This document shows positions 1 through 9,002 of a stretch of DNA of 64,000 bases, piece after piece. Position 1 is the first letter of the stretch. Each line of letters begins with the position of its first letter. This DNA comes from Rhynchopus sp. YZ270_cl-10 (Eukaryota > Euglenozoa > Diplonemea > Diplonemida > Diplonemidae). Under the pieces are notes generated by a model. That model did not search any database. It was given only the letters and a program-made list of their open reading frames with translations, and was not told the DNA's origin. The stretch is taken from positions 868,001 through 932,000 of the forward strand of contig OZ037844.1 of assembly GCA_964035575.1 (NCBI GenBank), in the 5' to 3' direction. Both the position numbers and the translations under genes were made by a program.

Positions 1-187
1 CTTGAAACTAGGGAAATAATGACAACACAGGTGCAGGGGTTTTTGAATTTGATGCGTTTTGCAGTATTTTTTTTATGACAAAGAACAAGAGATAAGCAAG
101 AAGGGCAACGATTGGCTATGTGCCGACAGAGCTAAAAGAAGCATGTATCCAGCTGCTCCAGAGGGAGGTATCAGAGAAACGTCATTA

Positions 188-428
188 CCGACCCTCCCCC
201 GTGAAATTGTCCCCCCTGGGAGAAAAAGTGAGGGGGGGACAATATCACGTACGGCAAAAAGGGGGGACAATTTCTCGTACTGTAGGGGGATGGCCGTTTT
301 GGTGTGAAGAAGGGGGAGCAAAGGTTGTCCCTGCGACTCCCTTGAAATTGCCCCCCCCTGCCTTGAAATTGTCCGTCGGGGCAAAATACCGGTTTTTTGG
401 GGGGGACAATTTCACGGGGGAGGGTCGG
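188..428. repeat. Small inverted-repeat element with G-rich subrepeats (MITE-like)
   Basis: The first 29 bases (188-216, beginning CCGACCCTCCCCCGTGAAAT) are the exact reverse complement of the last 29 (400-428). Inside, the submotif GGGGGACAATNTCNCG recurs in both orientations several times. It has no coding capacity. Perfect ends and a small size suit a non-autonomous DNA element; no clear target-site duplication is visible, partly because the right flank is a run of A. Confidence 0.75.
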
Positions 429-499
429 CAAAAAAAAAAAAAAAAAAAACGCCACGTCGAGCGCAGGGCTCGCGCTAAAGTCCATCCCTCATCCCGGGA

Positions 500-1330
500 T
501 TTTTGGGGGTTTTGGTAGGAACGTTTTTTTTTTGCAGTACGGGGATTTCATTAAGAAACCAGAAGTTCTAATATTGTTGAGTAAGACCACCACATAGTGG
601 ACTTGCATATACATGTGACCCCGCCGTGGAACGCAATTGGCTCGGAAAGTCAAAAGAAAGAGGAGAAAAAAGAAAAGGAAAAAAAAAAAAAAAAGTTGGT
701 TACCGTGCGCCTGCGGCGCTGCCTGTTCCCTTCCAGTTTCTACAGGCAAACACTTGCCCCCTTTACCTTACACTGACGGGTTTTGACCAAAACCAAGAAC
801 TTGTCCATTTCGGCAAATTGACCCCACCACACAACGGACGAATTCCGGAAATGCAAATGCCGGTGTTTTCGGGCATTTTCATGTTGCAAGACGTCAGGAT
901 CAGGGAGAGAAAATCTGGTTGTGGGATTTACATTGGCCCTCTTTACCCACATGGATTTTGACCAAAACCAAAAAATTGGCCATTTCGGCAAAGTGACCCC
1001 ACCACAGCGCGGACGGATTCCGGAAATTCCAATCGCGGTATGTTTTGGGGCTGAAAACCCACTGATTTTCAGGAGAAAAATTGCTTCCAAATCTCCGAAT
1101 TTTCCGAATTTTCCTGAAAATGACCCTTGTTTACGAGTATGGGTTCATATTTTGCGAAAATTTAAGTCACTAAAATTTTGTCCATTTTTCCGTATATACC
1201 CCACCACAAGCCGGGATTGGCCCGGAAATGCCACAAAACGGGGTTTCCGGGCCTCCCCAGCTAACCTTTTCAAGGAACGTTTTTCCGTACCCGAAATCCA
1301 TTTTTTCCCCATTTTTTCCCATAATTAGCG
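500..1330 (+). repeat. Dispersed repeat, copy 1 (related to 11660-12130 and 43820-44830)
   Basis: A mosaic of moderately conserved blocks. It includes ACATGTGACCCC.CCGTGGA, the GC hairpin ACCGTGCGCCTGCGGCGC at about 700-718, and a repeated phrase of the type CCATTTCGGCAAATTGACCC followed by CACCACAGCGCGGACGGATT. The same blocks in the same order occur at 11660-12130 and twice in an intron of the giant gene. No transposase or reverse transcriptase is seen, so the class is unknown. Confidence 0.65.
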
Positions 1331-1419
1331 CGACCACTGGTCGAGCGTGGCAGAAATATCGCAAGAAAATCACCTGAAAACGTTAGCAAGCATCCAGTAC
1401 TCCATACTAAGAGAACCCT

Positions 1420-1620
1420 AGAGCACTACTCATGAAACACTCACTAACATTCACGGAGCAGAGGGAGCGAAGGGTGCACATAGCACCGAGAAAGAAACAC
1501 AAAAGACCACCTGAGCATCCCGTACTCTGCCTACGAGAGACCACAAGCTCTCTTCCCAGGACAGGCGAGCCCATCAGTGCTCTGTCCAATCCACGAGATC
1601 AACCAGGATCTTAACAAAAC
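1420..1620 (+). repeat. Dispersed repeat pair, copy 1 (copy 2 at 2540-2665)
   Basis: Shares with 2540-2665 the ordered phrases GAGACCACAAG, GACGAGCCCATCAG, CAGT and GATCAACCA. Both copies lie next to the phrase CCTTAGAAGGACCTTTTTTA (near 1670 and 2415). The copies are diverged and non-coding. Confidence 0.5.
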
Positions 1621-2179
1621 TACCACAGGTTGGTGTGACCTATACAGGGGTAGTGGTATACCTTAGAAGGACCTTAGAAGGACCTTTTTTACACCTTTTT
1701 TTTTGGGGGGTGCTAAAATTATTTTGTGTACATTTTTTTGGTGGTTTTTTGTGGCCAGAAATTTTCCCCAGAAATTTTTACCCCCAAAAAATCAAAAAAA
1801 TATTTTTTTGATTTCGGTGCACCGGAGCCTGTGCGTGCTGTGATGGGGTCACTTTGAGCTCAGAAATGAGTATTTTTGACCTCAAATGCATGTGTCAGTT
1901 TTTACAGGCCATTTTCAAGTTTTGTGTGCAAAATATGGTCAGTACTTGACTCCTGAAGGAAAAGTACAAAATGAACGTGGGGCAAGTTTGCGTAGATGCG
2001 CATTTTACACCCCACCATTTGACGGGCGGAGCTCGTAGAACCCAACGAAGAGTGAGAAAAAAGGATACGCCGAAACAATAAAAGTAGCGTACCGTGCGCC
2101 TGCGGCGCAAGCTGGTATCCCACCTTCCCATGACATAGTGTCACAGGCTACTGCCGTCTTGGAACCCTCCATCGGCCCC

Positions 2180-2312
2180 GGTACTGGGTACTGGGTACTG
2201 GGTACTGGGTACTGGGTACTGGGTACTGGGTACTGGGTACTGGGTACTGGGTACTGGGTACTGGGTACTGGGTACTGGGTACTGGGTACTGGGTACTGGG
2301 TACTGGGTACCC
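2180..2312. repeat. GGGTACT minisatellite, about 19 units
   Basis: A near-perfect tandem array of the 7-bp unit GGGTACT begins after ATCGGCCCC and ends at GGGTACCCAG. Because 7 is not a multiple of 3 it is open in every frame, which creates spurious GYWVLGT and TQYPVPS proteins. It directly follows a GC-hairpin repeat copy (2088-2110). The high identity between units points to recent expansion. Confidence 0.95.
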
Positions 2313-2539
2313 AGTTTTTTGATCGAAAACAAGGCCACTCCACCACAGGGAAAGCTCGGGAAAAAGTCACGTTTTCCTTAAGGAAGTGCCCTAAGGAAAA
2401 CCACCATACTTTAGAAGTACCTTAGAAGGACCTTTTTTACACCTTTTTTTTAGAAAAATCACACCACAGGTACAGACTCATTTTATTTCATGCAGCGAAG
2501 AAGATAGCAAAAAGGGTGCAAAACAGCACAGCGAAAGCA

Positions 2540-2665
2540 TGAAAAAACACATCGCATCAAATACTCAATCCACACAAGAGACCACAAGAACTCTAACCCA
2601 TGAAGGACGAGCCCATCAGGCACTCAGTATCACCAGGGATCAACCAAGAACTCTACTCAAGCAGG
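2540..2665 (+). repeat. Dispersed repeat pair, copy 2
   Basis: Diverged copy of the block at 1420-1620, recognised by the same ordered phrases (GAGACCACAAGAACTC, GACGAGCCCATCAGGCACTC, GATCAACCAAGAACTC). Confidence 0.5.
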
Positions 2666-3329
2666 ATTGCCAAGTACACATTCATGAATGTTCATGTAAC
2701 AGCACAACGGCTGAGTACTGACCACGCAGGGAGCGGAGGGGGGAAAGCTTTAAGACGAAAATGAGCGAGCACAAAAATCAGCGCGTGTGGAAGAAAAAAA
2801 AGAAGAAAAATATTTTTTCTGATTCAAAGTGGTGTTTACGTTTTGGGTACGGGGCGGAGAATAAAACCTGCTCGACAAAAAGAAACGCAAGATTTTTGTT
2901 TTATCTTGTTCACCTTTTCCTCTTCTATATACAGTGAAGACAAACAATGAAAACTTTATAAGATGATCCGAAGCGTCTCGTGCCTAGGGGGAGCGGGGGA
3001 AGAATAATTAGATTCATAAGAATAAGAAAGACAGAGTCTCATGGCTCAAATAAAAAAATAAAGAACAAACAAAACCTCTTTGTGGTGAGGGGCATGTGTG
3101 CGGGTGTGTGTGGCATTGCAACGTCGACGCCACAAAACACCACTGTCGAAAGAAGTGCACAACCGAGCAGCATGCGGGTGGGGAAAGATCGTGACATTGT
3201 CGGACACCCCCTCTTCATTCTGGTTGGTGTAAGAGGAATAATGTCCCCGCACTGAGCACAGATATGCAGAAAATGAAATACCCCCTTCTTTGTATGTTCG
3301 TTGTTTGTTGATCGCATCCATTTTTCCAA

Positions 3330-3500
3330 ACTTTTATTTTCCCTTCCTTCAAAGCTTCACACACAACGCTTTTGGTTTTTGGGAGACACACATCGTGCCA
3401 GGTTCTATGATATCCACGGAACCACCCTGCACCTATTTGTCACATTGTTTCCCGTGCAATACATGGAGAAAGGTTTCGTTGTCGAAACTAGGAAAAGAAT
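3330..3500 (+). repeat. Dispersed repeat shared with an intron of the giant gene
   Basis: The stretch from CCTTCCTTCAAAGCTTCACA to the GTCGAAACTAGG phrase aligns with 45829-45955, which lies inside the first intron of the RNF213-like gene. Shared blocks in order are CCTTCCTTCAAA, CTTCACA, GGTTCT.TG, GTTTCC.TTGCAATACA and GAAA.TAGGA. It also lies just beyond the 3' end of the first ankyrin gene. Confidence 0.65.
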
Positions 3501-3592
3501 GACAACACAGGTGCAGGGCAGCAGGGGTGATTAAATTTGATGTTTATTGGGGTCATCTGGGGTCTTTTTTTTTCAAGACAATTCACAAAAAT

Positions 3593-5494
3593 TCACAACG
3601 TGGCGAAAACACCCATGATATAGGTTCGCGTGTTTGCGGTGTCGGTATCAGTGTCATCATCGGTGTCATCATTAGTGTCATCATCAGTGTCATCATCTAC
3701 GTCTGCCCCTGCATCAATGAGCAACTTCGACACATCTGAGTACTCCCTTAACACTGCATTCCGCAGTGGAGTGACGCCGTGCTCATTTGCCTGATTCACA
3801 TCCACCTCAGGCATGCACAGAAGAGTGCGCACAGTCTCGATGTGTCCATGGTACGCTGCGTACATAAGACATGTGTCTCCTATGTTGTCTGTGACACACA
3901 CTCCCGCACCTGCTTTGACCAACAACTTCACAGCATTGAGTGCCCCTCTCCTGCAGGCACAGTGCAGAGGTGAAGATCCATCCTCGTCCTTTGCCTCGAT
4001 GTCTGCACCTGCATCAATGAGCACCTCCACCACTTCAGCATGGTTATTTTGAGCTGCAATGTGCAACGCAGTGAAGTTCTCATCTTCTGAGTGATTCACG
4101 TCCACCTCAGGCACGCTCACAAGATAGCGCACAGTCTGGGTGTGTCCATGATACGCCGCAAGGGTCAGACATGTGTCTCCTTCAGTGTCTGTGACACACA
4201 CTCCCGCACCTGCTTTGACCAACATCTTCACAATGGCGAAGTTTCCTAAAATACTCACCCTGTGCAGAGGTGAACGTCCTTCCTTATCCTTTACCTCGAT
4301 GTCTGCCCCTGCATCAATGAGCACCTGACACACTGCAAGGTCCTCCCACATGGCTGGACACGGTCTATGACCTTTGCTACGTAACTCTAACCCGTGTGGG
4401 ACAAAGGCAACGTTGCTGCAGACTGACTTCCAATGCTGCAAGAGGACCTCCGTGCACGCAGTGTGGTCTGCGTGGACGCACTCACTCAGCAGGATCCCGA
4501 AGCCCATCTGCGTTGTCTCAACATACGGAAGAAGCAGTGCGAGGCATTCATCTTCGTTCCCTCTGCATGCCTCGTGCACAGCATCGAACGCAATCTTACT
4601 GCTGTCTGTGTGTGAGCTGAGCTTCTCAAGTCCCACCTGCATGGCAGTCGTGTCGCCGTTCCTGGCAGCCTCCACCAAGGCGAAGTGGAGCACGTCCTCT
4701 GCCCCTGCAAGCACCGCACGCAGCACAAGAGCTGCCTCCTCATCAACAGGCTTGCCCACAGCACCGCCAGAAAGAAGTGCCTTCACACAGGCAAGGTGAT
4801 GCCCAGCAACAGCAGCATCCAGCGCAGTCATCCCATCAACACAGTGTTCGCAGTCTGCACCCTTCGCAACAAGAAACTGCACCACATCCGCATCGCCACG
4901 GCACGCTGCAATGTACAGCGGACGTGCACAGCTCGCGTCGTTCTCACTGTGCACCTCCAGCCCTGCCCCAGACGCGACGAGCAGCTCTGCACTTGCAAGA
5001 TCCCCAAGGTGTGCAGCCACACACAACGGCTTGATGCGCCTCCCATTCAGGTCCAGCTTGTGTTCCTCCAGCAGCATCGCAAGCACCTCCACTCGCTTCA
5101 GGTGCAGACAGGTCAGCAGGAGCTCGTCCACATCGACTTCCAAGCAGACACGGGTGTTGTCCGAGCATGACTTCCAATGCTGCAAGAGGACCTCCGTGCA
5201 CGCAGTGTGGTCTGCGTGGATGCACTCACTCAGCAGGATCCCAAAGCCGTTCGTTCGGTCAACGTAGTGGGGAAGAAGCCGTGCGAGCCATGCATCATGG
5301 TTCCCTCTGCATGCCTCGTGCACAGCATCGAAGGAAACCGTTTTGCTGTCTGTGTCTGGGCTGAGCTTCTCAAGTCCCACCCGCACGGCAGTCGTGTCGC
5401 CGTTCCTGGCAGCCTCCACTAAGACCTCATCTGCAGAAAGCTTTCTTCCCTTTGGTGCCTTCTCTGCAGTGCTGTCTGTGTGTCGCTTCCCCAT
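3593..5494 (-). CDS. Ankyrin-repeat protein A (633 aa)
   Basis: An ankyrin-repeat protein, presumably a protein-binding scaffold; its partner is unknown. It starts MGKRHTDSTAEKAPKGRK, a short basic leader conserved in the sister genes. A module beginning VEAARNGDTTAVRVGLEKLS follows near residue 26 and is repeated near residue 273, so this copy has an internal duplication that the 369-371 aa sisters lack. Between the two lie about 170 residues unique to this copy that also contain ankyrin-like units. The C-terminal third holds six clear repeats (for example KEGRSPLH, EGDTCLTLAA, NFTALHIAA, DGSSPLHCA, HGVTPLRNA). The tail is a DDTDDDTD acidic run encoded by a GTCATCATC minisatellite and it ends MGVFATL, unlike the TDAS end of the sisters. 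No signal peptide or membrane segment is seen. It is likely recently duplicated. Confidence 0.9.
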   Translation of the reverse strand: MGKRHTDSTAEKAPKGRKLSADEVLVEAARNGDTTAVRVGLEKLSPDTDSKTVSFDAVHEACRGNHDAWLARLLPHYVDRTNGFGILLSECIHADHTACTEVLLQHWKSCSDNTRVCLEVDVDELLLTCLHLKRVEVLAMLLEEHKLDLNGRRIKPLCVAAHLGDLASAELLVASGAGLEVHSENDASCARPLYIAACRGDADVVQFLVAKGADCEHCVDGMTALDAAVAGHHLACVKALLSGGAVGKPVDEEAALVLRAVLAGAEDVLHFALVEAARNGDTTAMQVGLEKLSSHTDSSKIAFDAVHEACRGNEDECLALLLPYVETTQMGFGILLSECVHADHTACTEVLLQHWKSVCSNVAFVPHGLELRSKGHRPCPAMWEDLAVCQVLIDAGADIEVKDKEGRSPLHRVSILGNFAIVKMLVKAGAGVCVTDTEGDTCLTLAAYHGHTQTVRYLVSVPEVDVNHSEDENFTALHIAAQNNHAEVVEVLIDAGADIEAKDEDGSSPLHCACRRGALNAVKLLVKAGAGVCVTDNIGDTCLMYAAYHGHIETVRTLLCMPEVDVNQANEHGVTPLRNAVLREYSDVSKLLIDAGADVDDDTDDDTNDDTDDDTDTDTANTRTYIMGVFATL

Positions 5495-5600
5495 GGTTTG
5501 TGTGTGGTCTCTGTATCTTGCGTGGTATGGTCTTTTTGAGGTGGGTGATGCACACCCTATTCGATTTTACGGCAGGGCAATGCAATGTGGGGATTCAATA
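5495..5600 (-). promoter_or_regulatory. Conserved 5' flank of ankyrin gene A
   Basis: About 100 bp upstream of the ATG is nearly identical to 8367-8475 and 10115-10225. Shared phrases include GTGATGCACACCCTATTCGA and GGCAGGGCAATGCAATGTGG. Since it lies outside the coding region, it is either a promoter/5' UTR carried along by the duplication or simply part of the duplicated unit. No TATA box can be assigned with confidence. Confidence 0.4.
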
Positions 5601-5705
5601 AACACAGTTTTTTTCTCTATTCTTTTCCAAATCTCATTCTATTCATACAAAAGGCTAGATATTCGCATTTCCTGAACGTACATTTATGTCGTACCTTTTC
5701 CCCTC

Positions 5706-6110
5706 ATGAAAAATATTAAACACGGTAAGAACGCACACTTCGGTGTCGTCGCAAACCATCTCTCTGACGATTCTTGTTGTCAGGAGATACTTCCCGTAGG
5801 GGACATTGTCGATGCCCTACGCGAGGTTCCCCACACAGAGGCCTTTGTTATTTTGTTCCCTCGTACTCATACGTATCAGTGCACCCTTCTTTCCATCAAT
5901 CTCTTTTCTTCTGTGTACTGCTACTCGAGCAACGGTCGTGTCATTTCAGCTAGTGTGTACTCTGACACGGAGGGAGCCTGCATTAACTCTGGAGTCTCCA
6001 CATCCAAGGTGACCCGCAAAGCAAAAGTCCCTGCCATTGACCCAGTAGATATGACAGAGGTCAATGAAACCTTGTCAAGGCGGCATGGCAGGGTTAAGAG
6101 CAATAGATAA
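5706..6110 (+). CDS. Hypothetical 134-aa reading frame
   Basis: An open frame of complex, non-repetitive composition (MKNIKHGKNAHFGVVANHLS... ending GRVKSNR) between ankyrin genes A and B. I recognise no family. It has a central hydrophobic patch (TLLSINLFSSVYCY) but no clear membrane segment. It is not repeated beside the other ankyrin copies, so it is not part of the duplicated unit. It could be one exon of a gene or a captured fragment; it is on the plus strand, unlike all the accepted genes. Confidence 0.3.
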   Translation: MKNIKHGKNAHFGVVANHLSDDSCCQEILPVGDIVDALREVPHTEAFVILFPRTHTYQCTLLSINLFSSVYCYSSNGRVISASVYSDTEGACINSGVSTSKVTRKAKVPAIDPVDMTEVNETLSRRHGRVKSNR

Positions 6111-6356
6111 GAGATCCAGAAGAACGACAAAAGGCAGAAAATCTGATTAAAACAGTGAAAATGTAGCCTCAGACCCCCTCCCTGCCCCCCCAACCTATTA
6201 TATCAGAATATCACTTAAACGCACTTTTTGTGGGGGGAATTATCAAAAAAAACCCCAAAAGGAAGAATCGTAATCGGGGGGTTTCCGGACGAGTCCATAT
6301 ATCTGAACCCCACCCCCATCCCCTCCCTCCTCCTTTCCCCTTCACCCATCAACACA

Positions 6357-6739
6357 GATGAAGTGCATGCCGTTTACCTTCATGAACCCAGACAGAACGG
6401 AGGTGCCCACAACTGCGCCAGATATTGAAGTTGCAGTACGACAAGCTCCGCCAGAACCTGTACCGGCACGTAGACGGAAGCACGGCCCAATGCGAAATAC
6501 TCTCATGAGAAAATCGGGGCCTGCGGTGGGTTCGTTGTGGGTGTTGGCGCAAGAAAGATTGCACTCGTGATGGGGCGATGGTGAAGCAGCTGAGGCCAGA
6601 CGACCGCCACAGTGGGATGAGCAACACCATCCACAAATACGATGCCTTCAGTGGTAGCCTCTCTCGTGATCGTGCGCTGTGGGAAGCAAAGATTCTCTCT
6701 CGAACACAGCGGTGTGAAGTGGAGTCCAGGCGTCGCTAA
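6357..6739 (+). pseudogene. Convergent coding fragment, copy 1 (unknown family)
   Basis: Reads as KCMPFTFMNPDRTEVPTTAP in one frame, then in another frame QYDKLRQNLYRHVDGSTAQC, one in-frame TGA, and RGLRWVRCGCWRKKDCTRDG through MVKQLRPDDRHSGMSNTIHK to a C-terminus CEVESRRR and a TAA stop. The TAA overlaps the stop of ankyrin copy B on the other strand. The frame change and stop make an intact product unlikely, although an intron cannot be excluded. The cysteine- and basic-rich segment may be DNA-binding, but I do not recognise the family. Two other partial copies and a short remnant occur in the array. Confidence 0.55.
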
Positions 6740-7131
6740 CTGGCATCGGTGTCAGTATCAGTGTCATCATCGGTGTCATCATCAGTGTCATCATCAGTGC
6801 CATCACCATCAACGTCTGCCCCTGCATCAATGAGCAACTGCGACACATCCGAGTGCTTCATTGACACTGCATTCCGTAGTGGAGTTAAGCCGCTGTTATT
6901 TGACTGATTCACATCCACCTCAGGCATGCACAGAAGAGTGCGCACAGTCTCGGTGTGCCCCCGGTACACTGCGTACATAAGACATGTTTCTCCTCGGTTG
7001 TCTGCGACACACACTCCCGCACCTGCTTTGACCAACAACTTCACAGCATCGAGTGACCCTTCCCTGCAAGCACAGTGCAAAGGTGAAGATCCTTTCTCGT
7101 CCTTTGCCTCGATGTCTGCACCTGCATGCAC
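6736..7131 (-). pseudogene. Ankyrin copy B, 5'-truncated
   Basis: Contains only the last three to four ankyrin repeats and the acidic DDTDDDTD tail ending TDAS, identical in kind to the 3' part of copies C and D. The 5' side breaks near 7128 at CCTGCATG, where it is joined directly to a copy of the convergent fragment (7133-7259). The basic leader and N-terminal module are missing. This looks like the product of unequal recombination within the array. The first ATG would give 131 aa, probably not functional. Confidence 0.75.
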
Positions 7132-7132
7132 A

Positions 7133-7259
7133 GTGGGATGAGCAACACCATCCGCAAATACGATGCCTTCAGTGGTAGCCTCTCTCGTGGTCGTGCGCTG
7201 TGGGAAGCAAAGACTCTCTCTCGAACACAGCGGTGTGCAGTGGAGTCCAGGCGTCGCTA
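7133..7259 (+). pseudogene. Convergent coding fragment, C-terminal piece (copy 2)
   Basis: Begins at CACAGTGGGATGAGCAACAC and matches the last ~120 bases of the fragment at 6357-6739, ending in the same RRR-stop that overlaps the stop of ankyrin gene C. Its upstream part is replaced by ankyrin copy B, which marks the recombination joint. Confidence 0.6.
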
Positions 7260-8366
7260 ACTGGCATCGGTGTCAGTATGAATATCATAGGTGTCATCAT
7301 CAGTGTCATCATCTCCGTCTGCCCCTGCATCAATGAGCAACTTCGACACATCTGAGTACTTCCTTAACACTGCACGGCGCAGTGGAGTGACGCCTCTGTT
7401 ATTTGACTGATTCACATCCACCTCAGGCATGCACAGAAGAGTGCGCACAGTCTCGATGTGTCCATGGTGCGCTGCGTACACAAGACATGTTTCTCCTTTG
7501 TTGTCTGTGACACACACTCCCGCACCTGCTTTGACCAACACCTTCACAGCATCGAGTGCCCCTTCCCTGCAAGCACAGTGCAAAGGTGAAGATCCATCCT
7601 CATCCTTTGCCTCGATGTCTGCACCTGCATCAATGAGCACCTCCACCACTTCAGGATAGTTTTCTTGAGCTGCAATGTGCAACGCAGTGAGGTTCTCATC
7701 TTCTGAGTGATTCACATCCACCTCAGGCACGGTTACAAGATAGCGCACAGTTACGGTGTGTCCAAAATATGCCGCAAGGGTAAGACATGTGTCTCCATTG
7801 GTGTCTGTGACACGCACTCTCGCACCTGCTTCGACTAACATCTTCACAACTGCGATCTTGTCTGAAATACTCGCCCTGTGCAGAGGTGAACGTCCTTCCT
7901 TATCCTTTGTCTCGATGTCTGCCCCTGCATCAATGAGCACCTGACACACTGCAGGGTCCTCCCACATGGCTGGACACGGTATCTCATTGTCTATATCTTC
8001 CCCTATCCCGTATGGGACAAAGGCGACGTTGCTGCAGACTGACTTCCAATGCTGCAAGAGGACCTCCGTGCACGCAGTGTGGTCTGCGTGGATGCACTCA
8101 CTCAGCAGCATCCCGAAGCCCATCTGCGTTGTCTCAACATACGGAAGAAGCAGTGCGAGGCATTCATCGTGGTTCCCTCTGCATGCCTCGTGCACAGCAT
8201 CAAAGGAAACCGTTTTGCTGTCTGTGTCTGGGCTGAGCTTCTCAAGTCCCGTCCGCACGGCAGTCGTGTCGCCGTTCCTGGCAGCCTCCACCAAGACCTC
8301 GTCTGCAGAAATCTTTCTTCTCTTTGGTGCCTTCTCTGCAGTGCTGTCGGCGCGTCGCTTCCCCAT
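7257..8366 (-). CDS. Ankyrin-repeat protein C (369 aa)
   Basis: Start chosen at MGKRRADSTAEKAPKRRKIS because this leader is conserved in the three complete copies; an in-frame ATG 19 codons upstream lies in the shared 5' flank and is not conserved. The order is a basic leader with a KRRK nuclear-localisation-like run, an N-terminal module (residues ~24-125, VEAARNGDTTAVRTGLEKLS to HWKSVCSN), six ankyrin repeats from about residue 155, and an acidic tail of DDTDD type ending TDTDAS. The tail minisatellite is shorter and partly altered (TYDIHTD) compared with D. No signal peptide or transmembrane segment is seen. A protein-binding role follows from the repeat family; the target is unknown. Confidence 0.9.
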   Translation of the reverse strand: MGKRRADSTAEKAPKRRKISADEVLVEAARNGDTTAVRTGLEKLSPDTDSKTVSFDAVHEACRGNHDECLALLLPYVETTQMGFGMLLSECIHADHTACTEVLLQHWKSVCSNVAFVPYGIGEDIDNEIPCPAMWEDPAVCQVLIDAGADIETKDKEGRSPLHRASISDKIAVVKMLVEAGARVRVTDTNGDTCLTLAAYFGHTVTVRYLVTVPEVDVNHSEDENLTALHIAAQENYPEVVEVLIDAGADIEAKDEDGSSPLHCACREGALDAVKVLVKAGAGVCVTDNKGETCLVYAAHHGHIETVRTLLCMPEVDVNQSNNRGVTPLRRAVLRKYSDVSKLLIDAGADGDDDTDDDTYDIHTDTDAS

Positions 8367-8475
8367 GGTTTGTGTGGTCTCTGTGTCTTTCTTGATATCG
8401 TTTTTTTGAGGTGGGTGATGCACACCCTATTCGATTCTACAGCAGGGCAATGCAATGTGGGGATTGAATAAACAC
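8367..8475 (-). promoter_or_regulatory. Conserved 5' flank of ankyrin gene C
   Basis: Near copy of 5495-5600 and 10115-10225, including GAGGTGGGTGATGCACACCC and CAGGGCAATGCAATGTGGGG. It may hold the promoter and 5' UTR. Confidence 0.4.
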
Positions 8476-8617
8476 AGTGTTTTTTCTCTATTATTTTCCA
8501 AATGTCATTGTATTCATGCAGAAAGGCTCAATATTCGCATTGCTGAACGTACATTTATATCGTACGTTTTCCCCCATCTAAACCCGCTCCCCATCCTTTC
8601 CCCTCACCCATCAACAC

Positions 8618-9002
8618 AGATGAAGTGCATGCCGTTTACCTTCATGAACCCAGACAGAACGGAGGTGCCCACAACTGCGCCATGATATCGAAGTCGCAGT
8701 ACGACAAGCTGCGCCAGAACCTGTACCGGCACGTAGACGGCAACACAGCCTAAATCGAAATTCTCTCATGAGAAAATCGGGGCCTGCGGTGGGTTCGTTG
8801 TGGGTGTTGGCGCAAGAAAGATTGCACTCGTGATGGGGCGATGGTGAAGCAGCTGAGGCCAGACGACCGCCACAGTGGGATGAGCAACACCATCCGCAAA
8901 TACGATGCCTTCAGTGGTAGCCTCTCTCGTGGTCGTGCGCTGTGGGAAGCAAAGATTCTCTCTCGAACACAGCGGTGTGAAGTGGAGTCCAGGCGTCGCT
9001 AA
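8618..9002 (+). pseudogene. Convergent coding fragment, copy 3
   Basis: A second long copy of the fragment at 6357-6739. Here the middle reads MISKSQYDKLRQNLYRHVDG before TAA and TGA stops, and the end reads MSNTIRKYDAFSGSLSRGRA through CEVESRRR to TAA, overlapping the stop of ankyrin gene D. Its stops differ partly from copy 1, so the copies have decayed separately. Confidence 0.55.

Larger units (their letters stand above)
1..3592. other. Gene-free repeat region at left edge
   Basis: No open frame here looks like a protein; the longer ones are translations of simple repeats or homopolymer runs. The stretch holds the inverted-repeat element at 188-428, dispersed repeat copies at about 500-1330 and 1420-1620/2540-2665, a GGGTACT minisatellite and a hairpin module at 2951-2990. 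Bases 1-75 resemble 3478-3555 (both include AATGACAACACAGGTGCAGGG, differing around it), which suggests that another copy of the ankyrin-gene 3' flank begins at the window edge. Confidence 0.6.

Noticed and set aside
2180-2312. GGGTACT array as a true telomere
   Set aside because: It is internal, short, and flanked on both sides by ordinary dispersed repeats.
2005-2425. Open frames encoding repeated GYWVLGT or STQYPVP
   Set aside because: They are translations of the GGGTACT minisatellite, open in all frames because the unit is 7 bp; there is no codon bias or homology signal.
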